Origin: Megamonas sp. UBA1796
GTDB taxonomy: Bacteria; Bacillota; Negativicutes; Selenomonadales; Selenomonadaceae
NCBI GenBank assembly: GCA_002319795.1
Contig: DCFU01000014.1
Coordinates: 1 to 23,047, forward strand
DNA length: 23,047 nucleotides
Reading direction: 5' to 3'
The notes beneath the pieces were generated by a model that was given only the letters and a program-made list of their open reading frames with translations, did no database searches and was not told where the DNA came from. The first letter of the stretch is position 1. Every line of letters begins with the position of its first letter. The position numbers were made by a program, and so were the translations under genes. This document shows positions 14,901-23,047 of the stretch, piece by piece.

Positions 14901-17900
14901 TTCCTTGCCAAGATTTTGGAATAGGGATACGCGGCGCCGTACGTCCGGCATGTAGTCTGCCATCATCTCCTCTATGGTTTCAATGTCTGTCATTTCCGGA
15001 CGGCCTATTTCATCCCGGTACTCATTCAGCTGTACGTCAGAAAAGCCCTCTTTCGAGGCAATATAATCCACCATATCATTAAACAGGGGAACATTATTTT
15101 TCTCCATCCAATGAAAAGCTTCATGCCAGAAGATCCAGCTGTTTGGAAGATTAGACTGCATATTAATAAAGCTTACGCCATTATGGTAGAAACCATTGAG
15201 CATTTTATGGCCCTTGAAAAATACGGTATCGACGCCAAGAGCTTTGCCGAACGTTTGTAATGCCTGCTCTCTGCCGGGGAGTTCTTTATCCGGGACAAGC
15301 TCAATATTTGCCCGCAGACGCTCACCAAGATTCCTCGCTGAAGCTTTGACATTAGAGGCTAAGAGAGCATCGGCTTCTTTTACAAAAGCATCGCGACTTT
15401 CCGTATCATCGAAGAGAAACGCTTTGGCAAAACGGGAATAATATCCAGCATGGCGTTTCGCGGCAGAATTAATTGCTCTATACGTATCTTTATTGACACG
15501 ATCCTTAAAAGCGGCTTTCTCTTGTTCTTCACCTGTTTTTGTGTTCTCATGCGTACCGGTTGTAAAATTACTGCCTTCACCGGTTTGCATAGTTTGCTCT
15601 TGTTTGCTGGAAGTCTCATAAGCAGGTGCTGTGATATGCTCAATATTATCGAAGAGCTGGTTAATATTATTGGCCGTTACATCATACTGCCCACTTTGAT
15701 ATTGAGAAGCCGCTTCCTTGCCAGCAGCTGTCTCCTGTTTATCAATAATGATTACTTTGGTCTTCACCTTGGTTCCGGCACGTTCAAAGGTTACATCTGG
15801 GAGACTGATTGTTTTAATCAGCATAGCATCCGGTTCACCTGCGCGCTCCTGTTTGTTTTCAGCGGTTTCATTCCCATACAGCCATTTCTCAAGGTGCTTA
15901 TTTGCACTGGGGCCATCCGGTATGACAGCAACCAACCGGCCGCCATCTTTCAGGTGCCGGAAAGCTTTTGCCACATGATCTATAGCTGTTTTGCCTCCGG
16001 AACCAAACGGAGGGTTCATGACCACGGCATTGAACTTATTGCCTACATAGTAATTTTCAAAGCTGTGCGTCAGTACTTCGCCGCCATTCATTGCCATCTT
16101 GACGCGTGGGGCTAGTTCAGTACTTGGTTCGATTGCTACATTTTTCGTATCACTGGGGAAAAATCTCGCAATAGCACCATGGCCGGCAGATGGTTCAAGG
16201 ACGCTGTCTCCCGGTTTTAGATTAGCCCATTCGGTCATTTTATAACCTAACGGCTCTGGAGTAGCGAAATAATCTTTTCCTTCTGCGGCTTTCGTATGAG
16301 AATTCTTTTTCTGTTGCGCAAAATAATAGGTCTTTGCCTTATCAAATTCTGTGAGAGCATTCCGCGAGGCTTGGTCTCGCTCCTTGCCTCCGGTACCTTC
16401 ACCCTTGGTACCCGGAAGATTTTTCTTCCATTCATCACTATCCATTGTTTCCTCAAACGCATCGACAAAGGAATTCTTCAAATCACGGGCCTGCTCACCA
16501 AGTGCGAGGTTTTCAGCGGTGCTGGCTCGTTCCGCAATCTTATTTGCGAAAGCGTTTTTTTCCATAAGTGTACCCGTATTCAGGTACCGGAAGATAGCAT
16601 TCGATTGCTGGCCAACACGATAAATGCGGCCTTCAATCTGAATAGCTGCAACCGGTTTAGTTGGCATACCAAGATTGATTAAGACGCGCTGATGTTTACC
16701 TGTGGTATCATGCAAGCTTATTCCTGCCTGTCCTGCGTCCTGCTGAACAAGGATAATATTCTTGTCGCTTCGGTCGTTATTGAAGTCCTTCACAGCCTGC
16801 TCACGGTCTTGTTTACTTACATCTCCGTTGAAGAGAGCAAGCTTATTGCCGTATTCCTGTTGTAAAGTAGCAATCGGCGAATGAAGTTCTTTCAAATTAA
16901 GTCCAACTAAATCCGGACGCATCTGTGCAAAATTTGCATATTGTTCTTTTAAATCATTCGGGATATTTTCTATACGAAATGGGTGCTTGGCTCCGCCTTT
17001 TTTGTAGCCGTGGAACACAACAACTTTCTTGCCGGATTTCAGATATGCATTGATCAGAGGGATTGCTTCTTTTGCTTTGACCGCTTCAAGCAAATAATCC
17101 TTTTGATTTCCTTTGTATTGCTGTTGCAGAAATTGGGAAAGATCCGTAAGTCCATGTTCTTTTTTGGAGAGCCATTCAAAGCCTTCATCAATTTTTTTAC
17201 CTATACCGCCATCTACAAGAATAAAGCCACGATCATAGTCTTTATCGACGGTGAGTGCGCGGCCCGATAAAACGCCTGCGTCCCGTAACTTTTGATGAAA
17301 CTGGACTTCCATAACAGAACTATCAACCGAAGCTTCCGGTTTGGTGAGCTTATTATAACGCATACGATAGCCAAAATTTGATATGTAGAATTTTGCTTTA
17401 CCATCTCCAGAGTTATATCTGGATCCGTCAGATTTTGGATATTGAAACAGATAACCTTCGGCGTAATCTATATCCGGAACATATGCCCAAGGCGTCGCAG
17501 AAAGAAAGGTAACTTTTGCTTTTTCGTGCTCTGCGGCCTCTGTCCATATAGCAATATCCTTTTGCTGTTGTTCATGCAACTTGTTATAAGCAGCATCTTT
17601 TTTCGTGCCGTCTGGCATACTGGCAATTTTTTCGTACTCCTTGGCGTGCAAGCGGTGGAAGCGGTCGATGAAACCACGCGGATTCATCGTGATTGCTCGC
17701 AAGTTTTTGAGAGCATCCGTTGGATTTCCATTTTCTCCGGACATTAAACTGTGGGATTCGTCCGGAATAACAAGATCCCATTTACGGTTTACGAGTGCAT
17801 TGTTTGCGCCCATGTTTGCATAAGTCGTGACAACAGGGCCTCTGCCTGCATCCTTTGTATCATCAAGCGCCGTAAGCTTTAAATGGAAGAACTTTTTCGC

Positions 17901-20900
17901 AGTATCAATCCAATCGGAGTTTATCTTCGCGCTTGGTGTAACAATCAAGATATTGCTTTTGCCCTTATAAATAAAGCGTTTTACGATACCAAGACCAGTA
18001 AAAGTTTTCCCTGTGCCGGTACCGTTCGTAAACAAAACGCCCGGCCCTTCATTTTCAAGAAGCCGCTTTTCAGCAAAACGAACATCACGGATTTGTTCGG
18101 GCAATAACATAGGCAGGTCATGCTTGATATTCTCAAGCTCGCCTGCCTCTTTTCTATCGGTATTTTCTTTTACAGCGCTTAGATTGGCTGCATCGTTTCG
18201 TCCGTTTTGAGCAGATTTAATATCGTGTCCAGTTCGCCCGTTGTCAAGGAGGGCCTGTCCTTCGTAATTAGTGACAACGCCTCTTGATAATTGTTCAGCT
18301 CCGGTGCTATTGTCCGAATCTGAGGATTTTTCTGTGCGTACTGCGCTATCGCCAGTCGCTCTGCCAGTATCGGTGCTATGTCCGTGAACGCTGCCGCTAC
18401 CTCGTGTGGATGCTTCTGTTTCAGCAGACGGCTGTACACTTCGTCCTCTTTCTCCGCGGGATTCTTGGCTTGCATCATTTTGCCCCACGGTGTTTTTATT
18501 GGCCCCTGTGCTATTGCGTTCAGCCACGGGGCTGGTGCTGTCATTAAGCTCATTTGAAAGTTCCTCTCTTGTTGGATATTTTACTACGCCAGCATATGCT
18601 GGTTCTATAAGGCCAGCATACTCTTGCCCGACAATCTTTGCAAGTTGGGCTTTGAGAGTGGCCTTATCCGTAATTCCTTTATCGTACTGTGTTCCAATAT
18701 ATTGCAGGACGGCCGACATTTTCTCCTCATCAAATTTGATATTTTTAGGATATGCATTGATGGCATCCCATACACTTGGTAAGAACGGTTTTAACTGAGG
18801 AGAAGTCTTAAGCATTGCCTTTGTCCAGTCAGCAAAATTGTTCAGTCCTCGTTGCAAGTGAATCATGCCAACTTGAATAGCGGATTTGAAAAGTTTAGGA
18901 TTGAAAAATGGATTTGCGGAGATTTTTTTCATTTCCTTATCAAAGTCATGCAATGCAGCCTGTAATGCTTCGTCGCTATCATCAAGGACATGGAATGTCT
19001 TTTCCTTTGGCTTTTGGATACCAAAAGCACGCATGAGATTGTCCGTAGCTTCCTGCTCATCGCCAAAGCGGGACGTTTCCTTGGTACTAGGAGAGGTTGC
19101 CGTACTTTCTTTTCCACCTAAGAACTTGAAATAATCATATTCCAGTTGAGATAGCGAATAGGTATGCCCGTTCTTATCTGTTAAACGATGAAATGTTTTA
19201 TTGTTGATATCAAATGTTTCAGCTTTCATTTCATCATGAACGGCTTTATGCATCGCATCATGCGCACTCATAAAATGACCATCATCAAAGAAATTACTGT
19301 TCATGCGGAGATTCCCATAGTCTTTGATACGCTCCGTTGGGGCAGCCTCTTTTCTGAAATCTCCCATATATTCCTCGATATTGTCATGTATACCTTTGTG
19401 AGATTTCCCCCCCGCTGGTGTTTTCTTTGCCAAGAGTGCATCCAGTTTCTTGCCAGTGGATTTCTCCCACAAAGTTTTGGCTACACGTGCTACAGAATCA
19501 ACTGCCTGCTTGGTTCCTGCTGAGTCCTTGCCTATGTTAGGATCGTTTTCCCATAGCTGTTGGCGCTTATTTTTAAGTGCTAAGTCCGGAGTGTTGCGAA
19601 TCCATTTATCGTTTGCCTGAAATAGTTTTTCCTTTGCCAAGGCACGGAGCCCATCTTCCGGCGTATCATGCTTCGATACAGCAGTGCGAATTTCATCCGC
19701 TGAAATATTGATAGGCATTTCTGCTTTTGGCATCGATTTTTCCCATATGGTCATGGTGCCATTTTTGATTCCACCGTGTAATGTGCTGCCGTTATCTTCG
19801 ACATATGCATTTCGAACTGGATTTATTTTACTTTCTTCTGCTGCTGGATTGCTTTGCTCAGAAACGGTGTCTGCATTTTTATCTTCGGCGTTGCTATTTT
19901 CCGTGGCTTCGGTACCTGCGCTTTTGATATTTTCATTTATATCTGCTCCTTTTTTCTGCCCCATATTTGGTGTAGGCTGTGACGTTTTTTCTTGTTGGGC
20001 CGGTTGGGACTGCATGTTATCTGCCAGTTTGGAAGTGGTGGCAATTGCAGGATTATTGATAGCAGCTTCTGACGGTTGGGGCATGGCAGAAGTCGCTTGC
20101 TGCTCTTGTGCTGCTTGCTTTGCCTTGTCGAGATTTGGTGTCTGTATCTCAATTTGTGCCGTCTTCTGTGGAATGGTAACAGGTTTTGGCGCTGTGTTTG
20201 GCTGCGCAGGCTGTGGCCTATCTGTGTTAGTTGTAGCATCGACTGCCGACTGGCTTAACGTATTTGTATTATCCGGCTGAGATTGCTGCGGAGCCTGTTG
20301 CTTATCGATATAGTTTTTCAATTGATCGCCATATTGATTCTCGATTTCTTGACGATTTTCCGGTGTGTCAATAAATTTATTCCTAGAATTAAATTTGTCT
20401 TCGAAGAAATTTATAGTAGAGGGATCTTCACTGGTTGCCCTCATATGATCGGCAAAATCGATGATTTTATCACTGAATACTTTATCGTCTCCAGCTGAGA
20501 GATTATTTGTCGATGAACTCCTACTTCTCGTTGATCCCGTACCATTCAAGGCATGCTTCATACCATTTTGATACTCTGCCAAGTTGGCAGAGAAATAACC
20601 ACCATCTTTTAGTGCTGCAGCAAATTCATCAACATTTTTCGCATCAAACAAACCATCTTCACGATACGCTTCAAGATTACGGGCTTGATAATCTGCAAAA
20701 TCTTCATCACTATCAAAGTGACGATAACTGCCATCCTCATTCTTGACACCAGCATAGTTATGGTCTTCTTTGGCAAGGTCAGAGCTGAACCCTCCCGTTT
20801 CGTGGTACATCTGTGCCCATACCCAATCAGCAGGAAGACCGGTCTTTTGGGAAATCACTTCTGCAATATCACCGCCTTCTTTGTCAGCAATACCACCATT

Positions 20901-22346
20901 ATCTTGACTTTCATCACTACTATCGTGATCTGAGAAATGTATGTGACCGCCTGTCGCATTCGCGGAAGGATTTGCATACTCGTCAAGCGGTGTAAGGCCA
21001 TAGTCTGTAGCATTATCCATAAGCCATTGTCTGGCATCTGGATTATCTTCCACTAAACCGCCAGCAACATCAAACGCCTGCCCACTATCATGCCAGCTTG
21101 AACCATCCCCATGCCGACGCATCGAAGTTACATTGAGAGGTTCGCCAAACTTTTCTTCAAACGCGCTGGATAGATTATTGAGTTTCTTTTCTGTAGACGA
21201 AGCAAGCCCTGTATCGCTGACTTCATCCGTAATATTATAGGATTTCTGACCATCCTGCTGTTGTGCGCCCTGTGTCGCTTCATTAGGGTTATTATCCGTG
21301 CTTTGGGAATTGTCCATAGACGTTTGCTGCGTCTCGTTGTTTGCATCATCTATTATTTGCTGAATGTCTTCTGGCAAGGCTTTATTACCAAAGCGCCGAC
21401 TCAATGCTCTGGCACCAGCAAAACCACCAATCATAGGCAGACTAGCTGCTACGCCAAACTTAGCCTGCTCAGTCTGATCTGCTGTCCATTGGGCAGGATT
21501 ATAACTATAGGCCTTGCCCTCTGCAGAATTTTGAATGCCCTGTTGTTCACCTTCTTCAAATCCCTGTAGAGCAGTTTCGGCAAGTGTAGATGGAATGTAT
21601 CCTCCTGCCTGTGCTAAGCCATTTAGAATTCCGTTATCACTAACCTTCGGAATCTTTACGTGCAAGCCGCTAAGTAATCCACCTTCAAGAAAATTTGTAC
21701 CAGCTAATAATTTAGCATTGCCAGCAAACACTTGATTAGCCGCTGCCTGTGCGTTTCCGGATGATGCGCCGTCTTGCAGCATAGTACGTTCTGTATTTCC
21801 AGCTTCACTCATAGCCTCAGGTATAGCCGTGGGCGCCCATCGTATACCGCCCTTTGCGAGTCCGCTTAGTAGTCCTCCTGCTTTAGGAGTTTGCGACACC
21901 ATATCACTAACTTTAGCAGCGAGTCCGGCTGTAGGAAGAACTCCGGCAAATGCAGCACCGGGAAGCATAGACCCCACTCCCTGACCGAATGCAGATGTAA
22001 GTCCGTTAGGATCTGTCAGATAAGCAAGTGACATCTCAGGAGTACTCATCGGCGGTAAATAATCTTCGCCCTGCTGAGCAGCCTCATTCAAATAGTTGCC
22101 TAGTTTTGGCATATTAAGATATTGGGAGGTATCGGCAACTACTTGCGTAGCTGCATCTGCAATATGTCCCCCAAGCTGACCAAGAAAAGGAATATGTCTG
22201 TAATTATATGTTCTATCTGTATAATCATTAAGTCCACGGATATCGCCGGCTGATATATATTTCCATGAATTGTCATCAGAGTTATTGTTTTCTATATATG
22301 GCGAGTCGGGAGTTATACCCGCTAAATAATCACTTAATGCTGACAT
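11904..22346 (-). CDS. Giant polyvalent phage protein (3,480 aa): peptidoglycan hydrolase, SF2 helicase, N6-methylase, zincin
   Basis: One unbroken frame holds, in order, the following. A Gly/Ala-rich hydrophobic region (about 110-330). An M15-type peptidase with SSWHDSGQAFD (His419, Asp426) and GGHIH (468-470). A lysozyme/glucosaminidase-like domain with Glu516 in YHETGGF. A Pro/Gln linker (about 670-850). Large-polyvalent-protein-type domains (about 850-1240, including NPFFNPKLFKSA). A strawberry-notch/SNF2-like SF2 helicase with GTGTGKT (Lys1447), DESH (1529-1532), LSATP and EGRIYRVGQ (Arg1910). A DNA adenine methylase with LEPSAGHG (about 2050) and NPPF (2111-2114). An HEAFH zincin motif (2408-2412). 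A long helical C-terminus with a PLxRFG-like FRRGSVFSQILLQFKKYP (about 3194-3215). This is the logic of phage polyvalent proteins such as P1 DarB: packaged, ejected with DNA, piercing the wall and blocking restriction. Its ATG lies two bases after the preceding stop, so translation is probably coupled. Packaging and ejection are inferred. Confidence 0.88.
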   Translation of the reverse strand: MSALSDYLAGITPDSPYIENNNSDDNSWKYISAGDIRGLNDYTDRTYNYRHIPFLGQLGGHIADAATQVVADTSQYLNMPKLGNYLNEAAQQGEDYLPPMSTPEMSLAYLTDPNGLTSAFGQGVGSMLPGAAFAGVLPTAGLAAKVSDMVSQTPKAGGLLSGLAKGGIRWAPTAIPEAMSEAGNTERTMLQDGASSGNAQAAANQVFAGNAKLLAGTNFLEGGLLSGLHVKIPKVSDNGILNGLAQAGGYIPSTLAETALQGFEEGEQQGIQNSAEGKAYSYNPAQWTADQTEQAKFGVAASLPMIGGFAGARALSRRFGNKALPEDIQQIIDDANNETQQTSMDNSQSTDNNPNEATQGAQQQDGQKSYNITDEVSDTGLASSTEKKLNNLSSAFEEKFGEPLNVTSMRRHGDGSSWHDSGQAFDVAGGLVEDNPDARQWLMDNATDYGLTPLDEYANPSANATGGHIHFSDHDSSDESQDNGGIADKEGGDIAEVISQKTGLPADWVWAQMYHETGGFSSDLAKEDHNYAGVKNEDGSYRHFDSDEDFADYQARNLEAYREDGLFDAKNVDEFAAALKDGGYFSANLAEYQNGMKHALNGTGSTRSRSSSTNNLSAGDDKVFSDKIIDFADHMRATSEDPSTINFFEDKFNSRNKFIDTPENRQEIENQYGDQLKNYIDKQQAPQQSQPDNTNTLSQSAVDATTNTDRPQPAQPNTAPKPVTIPQKTAQIEIQTPNLDKAKQAAQEQQATSAMPQPSEAAINNPAIATTSKLADNMQSQPAQQEKTSQPTPNMGQKKGADINENIKSAGTEATENSNAEDKNADTVSEQSNPAAEESKINPVRNAYVEDNGSTLHGGIKNGTMTIWEKSMPKAEMPINISADEIRTAVSKHDTPEDGLRALAKEKLFQANDKWIRNTPDLALKNKRQQLWENDPNIGKDSAGTKQAVDSVARVAKTLWEKSTGKKLDALLAKKTPAGGKSHKGIHDNIEEYMGDFRKEAAPTERIKDYGNLRMNSNFFDDGHFMSAHDAMHKAVHDEMKAETFDINNKTFHRLTDKNGHTYSLSQLEYDYFKFLGGKESTATSPSTKETSRFGDEQEATDNLMRAFGIQKPKEKTFHVLDDSDEALQAALHDFDKEMKKISANPFFNPKLFKSAIQVGMIHLQRGLNNFADWTKAMLKTSPQLKPFLPSVWDAINAYPKNIKFDEEKMSAVLQYIGTQYDKGITDKATLKAQLAKIVGQEYAGLIEPAYAGVVKYPTREELSNELNDSTSPVAERNSTGANKNTVGQNDASQESRGERGRSVQPSAETEASTRGSGSVHGHSTDTGRATGDSAVRTEKSSDSDNSTGAEQLSRGVVTNYEGQALLDNGRTGHDIKSAQNGRNDAANLSAVKENTDRKEAGELENIKHDLPMLLPEQIRDVRFAEKRLLENEGPGVLFTNGTGTGKTFTGLGIVKRFIYKGKSNILIVTPSAKINSDWIDTAKKFFHLKLTALDDTKDAGRGPVVTTYANMGANNALVNRKWDLVIPDESHSLMSGENGNPTDALKNLRAITMNPRGFIDRFHRLHAKEYEKIASMPDGTKKDAAYNKLHEQQQKDIAIWTEAAEHEKAKVTFLSATPWAYVPDIDYAEGYLFQYPKSDGSRYNSGDGKAKFYISNFGYRMRYNKLTKPEASVDSSVMEVQFHQKLRDAGVLSGRALTVDKDYDRGFILVDGGIGKKIDEGFEWLSKKEHGLTDLSQFLQQQYKGNQKDYLLEAVKAKEAIPLINAYLKSGKKVVVFHGYKKGGAKHPFRIENIPNDLKEQYANFAQMRPDLVGLNLKELHSPIATLQQEYGNKLALFNGDVSKQDREQAVKDFNNDRSDKNIILVQQDAGQAGISLHDTTGKHQRVLINLGMPTKPVAAIQIEGRIYRVGQQSNAIFRYLNTGTLMEKNAFANKIAERASTAENLALGEQARDLKNSFVDAFEETMDSDEWKKNLPGTKGEGTGGKERDQASRNALTEFDKAKTYYFAQQKKNSHTKAAEGKDYFATPEPLGYKMTEWANLKPGDSVLEPSAGHGAIARFFPSDTKNVAIEPSTELAPRVKMAMNGGEVLTHSFENYYVGNKFNAVVMNPPFGSGGKTAIDHVAKAFRHLKDGGRLVAVIPDGPSANKHLEKWLYGNETAENKQERAGEPDAMLIKTISLPDVTFERAGTKVKTKVIIIDKQETAAGKEAASQYQSGQYDVTANNINQLFDNIEHITAPAYETSSKQEQTMQTGEGSNFTTGTHENTKTGEEQEKAAFKDRVNKDTYRAINSAAKRHAGYYSRFAKAFLFDDTESRDAFVKEADALLASNVKASARNLGERLRANIELVPDKELPGREQALQTFGKALGVDTVFFKGHKMLNGFYHNGVSFINMQSNLPNSWIFWHEAFHWMEKNNVPLFNDMVDYIASKEGFSDVQLNEYRDEIGRPEMTDIETIEEMMADYMPDVRRRVSLFQNLGKENKSLAERFVAWVHDLMDRFTEFMNTPAAGLTNTQKQSMRETFAKLACSMVDEDGKKIFARSRDGLQSINGHVMSQEGNAVAYSRNESIKYSLQKQEMAKQDKSFIDMPFKKLLSRFHSTPSPQIQIDTPLQSKDQIGSMGKVLASPSYIAQRVKSFKMFYEYATRGMNKLTKLRSDFSRKYGAAMDLVKNKSDRAALYEIMLQGDTEAKEWTKQELLDEGTKENVAEAYIRVRRIINVAYRLLNDARRRPQNKSATLNKVQLENLKNNHFVEVLKTTEKDAGNYLVTYKEYANWKKTYAVNADELKHMKADDAIQILKETHVGNNAYEIEVREGIPDLNKIAGYVPHFFHEFFVMQKGKDGHMAIVDSGRTMKEAVRKAEIYLKKHPNIQLVVRPKQFDFAQVGINQKDDMRYAATIGDKEYKRVMYRMATENDISLAEAKEMMQGKLKLKNRHRFYGNFIQRKGAAGYEKDLDWVMRHFFNTSSRYVAMETEFKPKAISLFERLYGRFDDAHSDNPTARYTKDYINDINGNPTAVEMWLNDLLNNSKFWRNHVVANFGDRAALQLVTPLTNTISIMKLGCFNISSAMINLSQLVNSAALIGDVNVLWKALARGAHKKYSIHDLKILTESGVLNDIGLDSGAGYGKMSVGNLANKSMFFFKQSEGLVRRGTVLAAYEKAIENGMNHDKAIEYAQQVNRKANFDYGVNDAPNIFRRGSVFSQILLQFKKYPIKEFELMAEMVSKDTTPKQKAIFWGSYFLMAGLFQVPALDWFDDLGEAIFGRSYKNKVKQAIYRAAGDNPMMKALAKIAVYGIFSTANVDISSRAGVGDAIPSIPKDFRSFVNLLGPLASSIIQPFLYAKDGDTMQALKMLSPGIANIIMAVSGKNEGSRGRTNAVYDSGYDRLLRVLGFKSVDESIATDKQSIIYDDNKQLQKEKQNAVDDFIGDPSPENLARLKELGVKPQTVKNERKRKQEDKSARMKDSMPKKQQKEDSDFLSF

Positions 22347-22348
22347 TT

Positions 22349-23023
22349 CTATTCCCCATTTCCGTAATAAGCAGGCAGCAGTTTATACTTTAAATAATCT
22401 GGTATCCCAGACCAGTAAGAAGCCGCCATATCTTCATGACCTGCTGCTTTTTCTCTCAACCCTTCTGCTGCTAAAACCATACTGTTTAAGTAATCTCGTG
22501 TATCATCATCATATTTACCAACATTTTTGTTTACAGCGTCTGACAATGCATCTACAGCTTCCCCTGATAATGCTCCGTTACTGTCACGTGTTATTGCTTG
22601 CTCATATAAGTACTCAAAATTATTCATGGTTTTTTGGTCACTTTTACTAACTTTTTCTTGAGTTCCTTTTCCCATAAGTCCAAGAGCATATTTTGAAGCA
22701 TTATCTTCATCTAGACCGAACTTTTTCGCAGCATCGTACATAATTCCATATCTTTGTTGCATAGACATACCCTGCGTTTTAAGTGCAATCTGATCCATAG
22801 CTGCTTTTTGTTGAACACTCAACCCAGCTTCAAATTGTTTGAGCCGCATCTGGTTACCAAGGTTATGGTCATTGAGCTTCATCGTATTGCCAAGGTTGTG
22901 ATCTGATTCATTGATTCTTAAACCGCTATTGTATCCGGAAAGGTCTTTCTGCAATCCTTCATTCGTGATGGCCTGTTTAATCGCATTATTTAATGCGTAA
23001 TCATCTTTCGGCATAGCGTACAT
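22349..23023 (-). CDS. Probable internal virion protein, partner of the giant ejection protein
   Basis: The 224-residue, mostly helical, hydrophilic protein is rich in Asn, Gln and Met in its first 100 residues. An 11-residue unit DHNLGNxMxLN is repeated at residues 41-51 and 52-61 or so. The remainder is Lys/Asp-rich helix ending in a Tyr/Pro/Leu-rich tail (SGIPDYLKYKLLPAYYG). No signal peptide, catalytic motif or membrane span is seen. Its stop is two bases before the ATG of the giant gene, so the two are co-translated in the late operon. Small Gln/Asn-rich helical proteins immediately upstream of giant peptidoglycan-degrading virion proteins resemble the arrangement of T7-like internal core proteins (gp14-gp15-gp16). 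That comparison rests on position and composition only. AAAGGGGG precedes the ATG at 23023; a Met at residue 4 is an alternative start. Confidence 0.7.
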   Translation of the reverse strand: MYAMPKDDYALNNAIKQAITNEGLQKDLSGYNSGLRINESDHNLGNTMKLNDHNLGNQMRLKQFEAGLSVQQKAAMDQIALKTQGMSMQQRYGIMYDAAKKFGLDEDNASKYALGLMGKGTQEKVSKSDQKTMNNFEYLYEQAITRDSNGALSGEAVDALSDAVNKNVGKYDDDTRDYLNSMVLAAEGLREKAAGHEDMAASYWSGIPDYLKYKLLPAYYGNGE

Positions 23024-23047
23024 ATGCCCCCTTTCTCGATTTGATGG

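Noticed and set aside
12130..21735. Numerous open frames on the + strand and in other minus frames inside the giant gene
   Set aside because: They are antisense or out-of-frame shadows of one continuous, motif-rich frame, with Ser/Cys/Leu-rich composition and no ribosome binding sites.
1..23047. tRNA, rRNA or CRISPR array
   Set aside because: No cloverleaf-like segment, rRNA-like stretch or regularly spaced repeat array was found on reading; a covariance-model search was not possible here.

Overview
The window looks like part of a low-to-mid G+C Bacillota genome. Shine-Dalgarno sites are strong (AGGAGG-type) and GTG and TTG starts occur. The phage content would fit a diderm Negativicutes host (Selenomonas/Megasphaera-like), but that assignment is an inference. 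No rRNA, tRNA or CRISPR array was found by eye. The window reads as an accessory region: a prophage late and lysis region on the right, cargo genes in the middle, and an integrase plus DNA-defence-type genes on the left.

Left block (1-5502). A very large SF1 helicase-nuclease gene runs leftward and off the window. It has an N-terminal region, Walker A, a DEAS box, motifs V/VI and a Vsr-like (DUF559/MTES_1575-type) nuclease domain. A missing base near 872 splits it. Its promoter is embedded in a 34-bp palindrome. Next to it, divergently transcribed, is a complete SRAP (YedK/HMCES) gene followed by a hairpin.

Middle block (5503-9750). A tyrosine integrase on the + strand is followed by a repeat-rich, gene-free stretch (6795-7230) organised like an attachment site, and then a strong terminator. 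On the - strand are three cargo genes. One is a stand-alone two-repeat mannan-binding lectin of the Microcystis MVL family, with eight symmetric cysteines and its own promoter, palindrome and terminator. The other two form an operon: a SIR2-family protein and a ~91-residue protein with the YPPK...ATG...LGF signature seen in the N-terminal head of ScoMcrA-type modified-DNA restriction enzymes. This pair is the best candidate here for an undescribed defence module.

Right block (9751-23047), all on the - strand. In transcription order it holds an internal-virion-like protein with an internal repeat, a 3,480-residue polyvalent protein, a terminator, and a lysis cassette. The giant protein combines a hydrophobic N-terminus, an M15-type peptidase, a lysozyme/glucosaminidase-like domain, an SF2 helicase, an N6-adenine methylase, an HExxH zincin and a PLxRFG-type C-terminus. 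The lysis cassette consists of an XhlA-like protein, a holin-like protein, a GH25 endolysin and two small membrane proteins, and ends at a terminator. The giant protein is best read as an ejected virion protein that opens the cell wall and then protects the incoming genome from restriction, comparable in logic to P1 DarB.

Taken together, the cargo between lysis genes and integrase (SIR2 pair, lectin), the helicase-nuclease and the methylase-helicase ejection protein suggest a phage-versus-phage and phage-versus-host conflict locus. Functions are read from motifs only.
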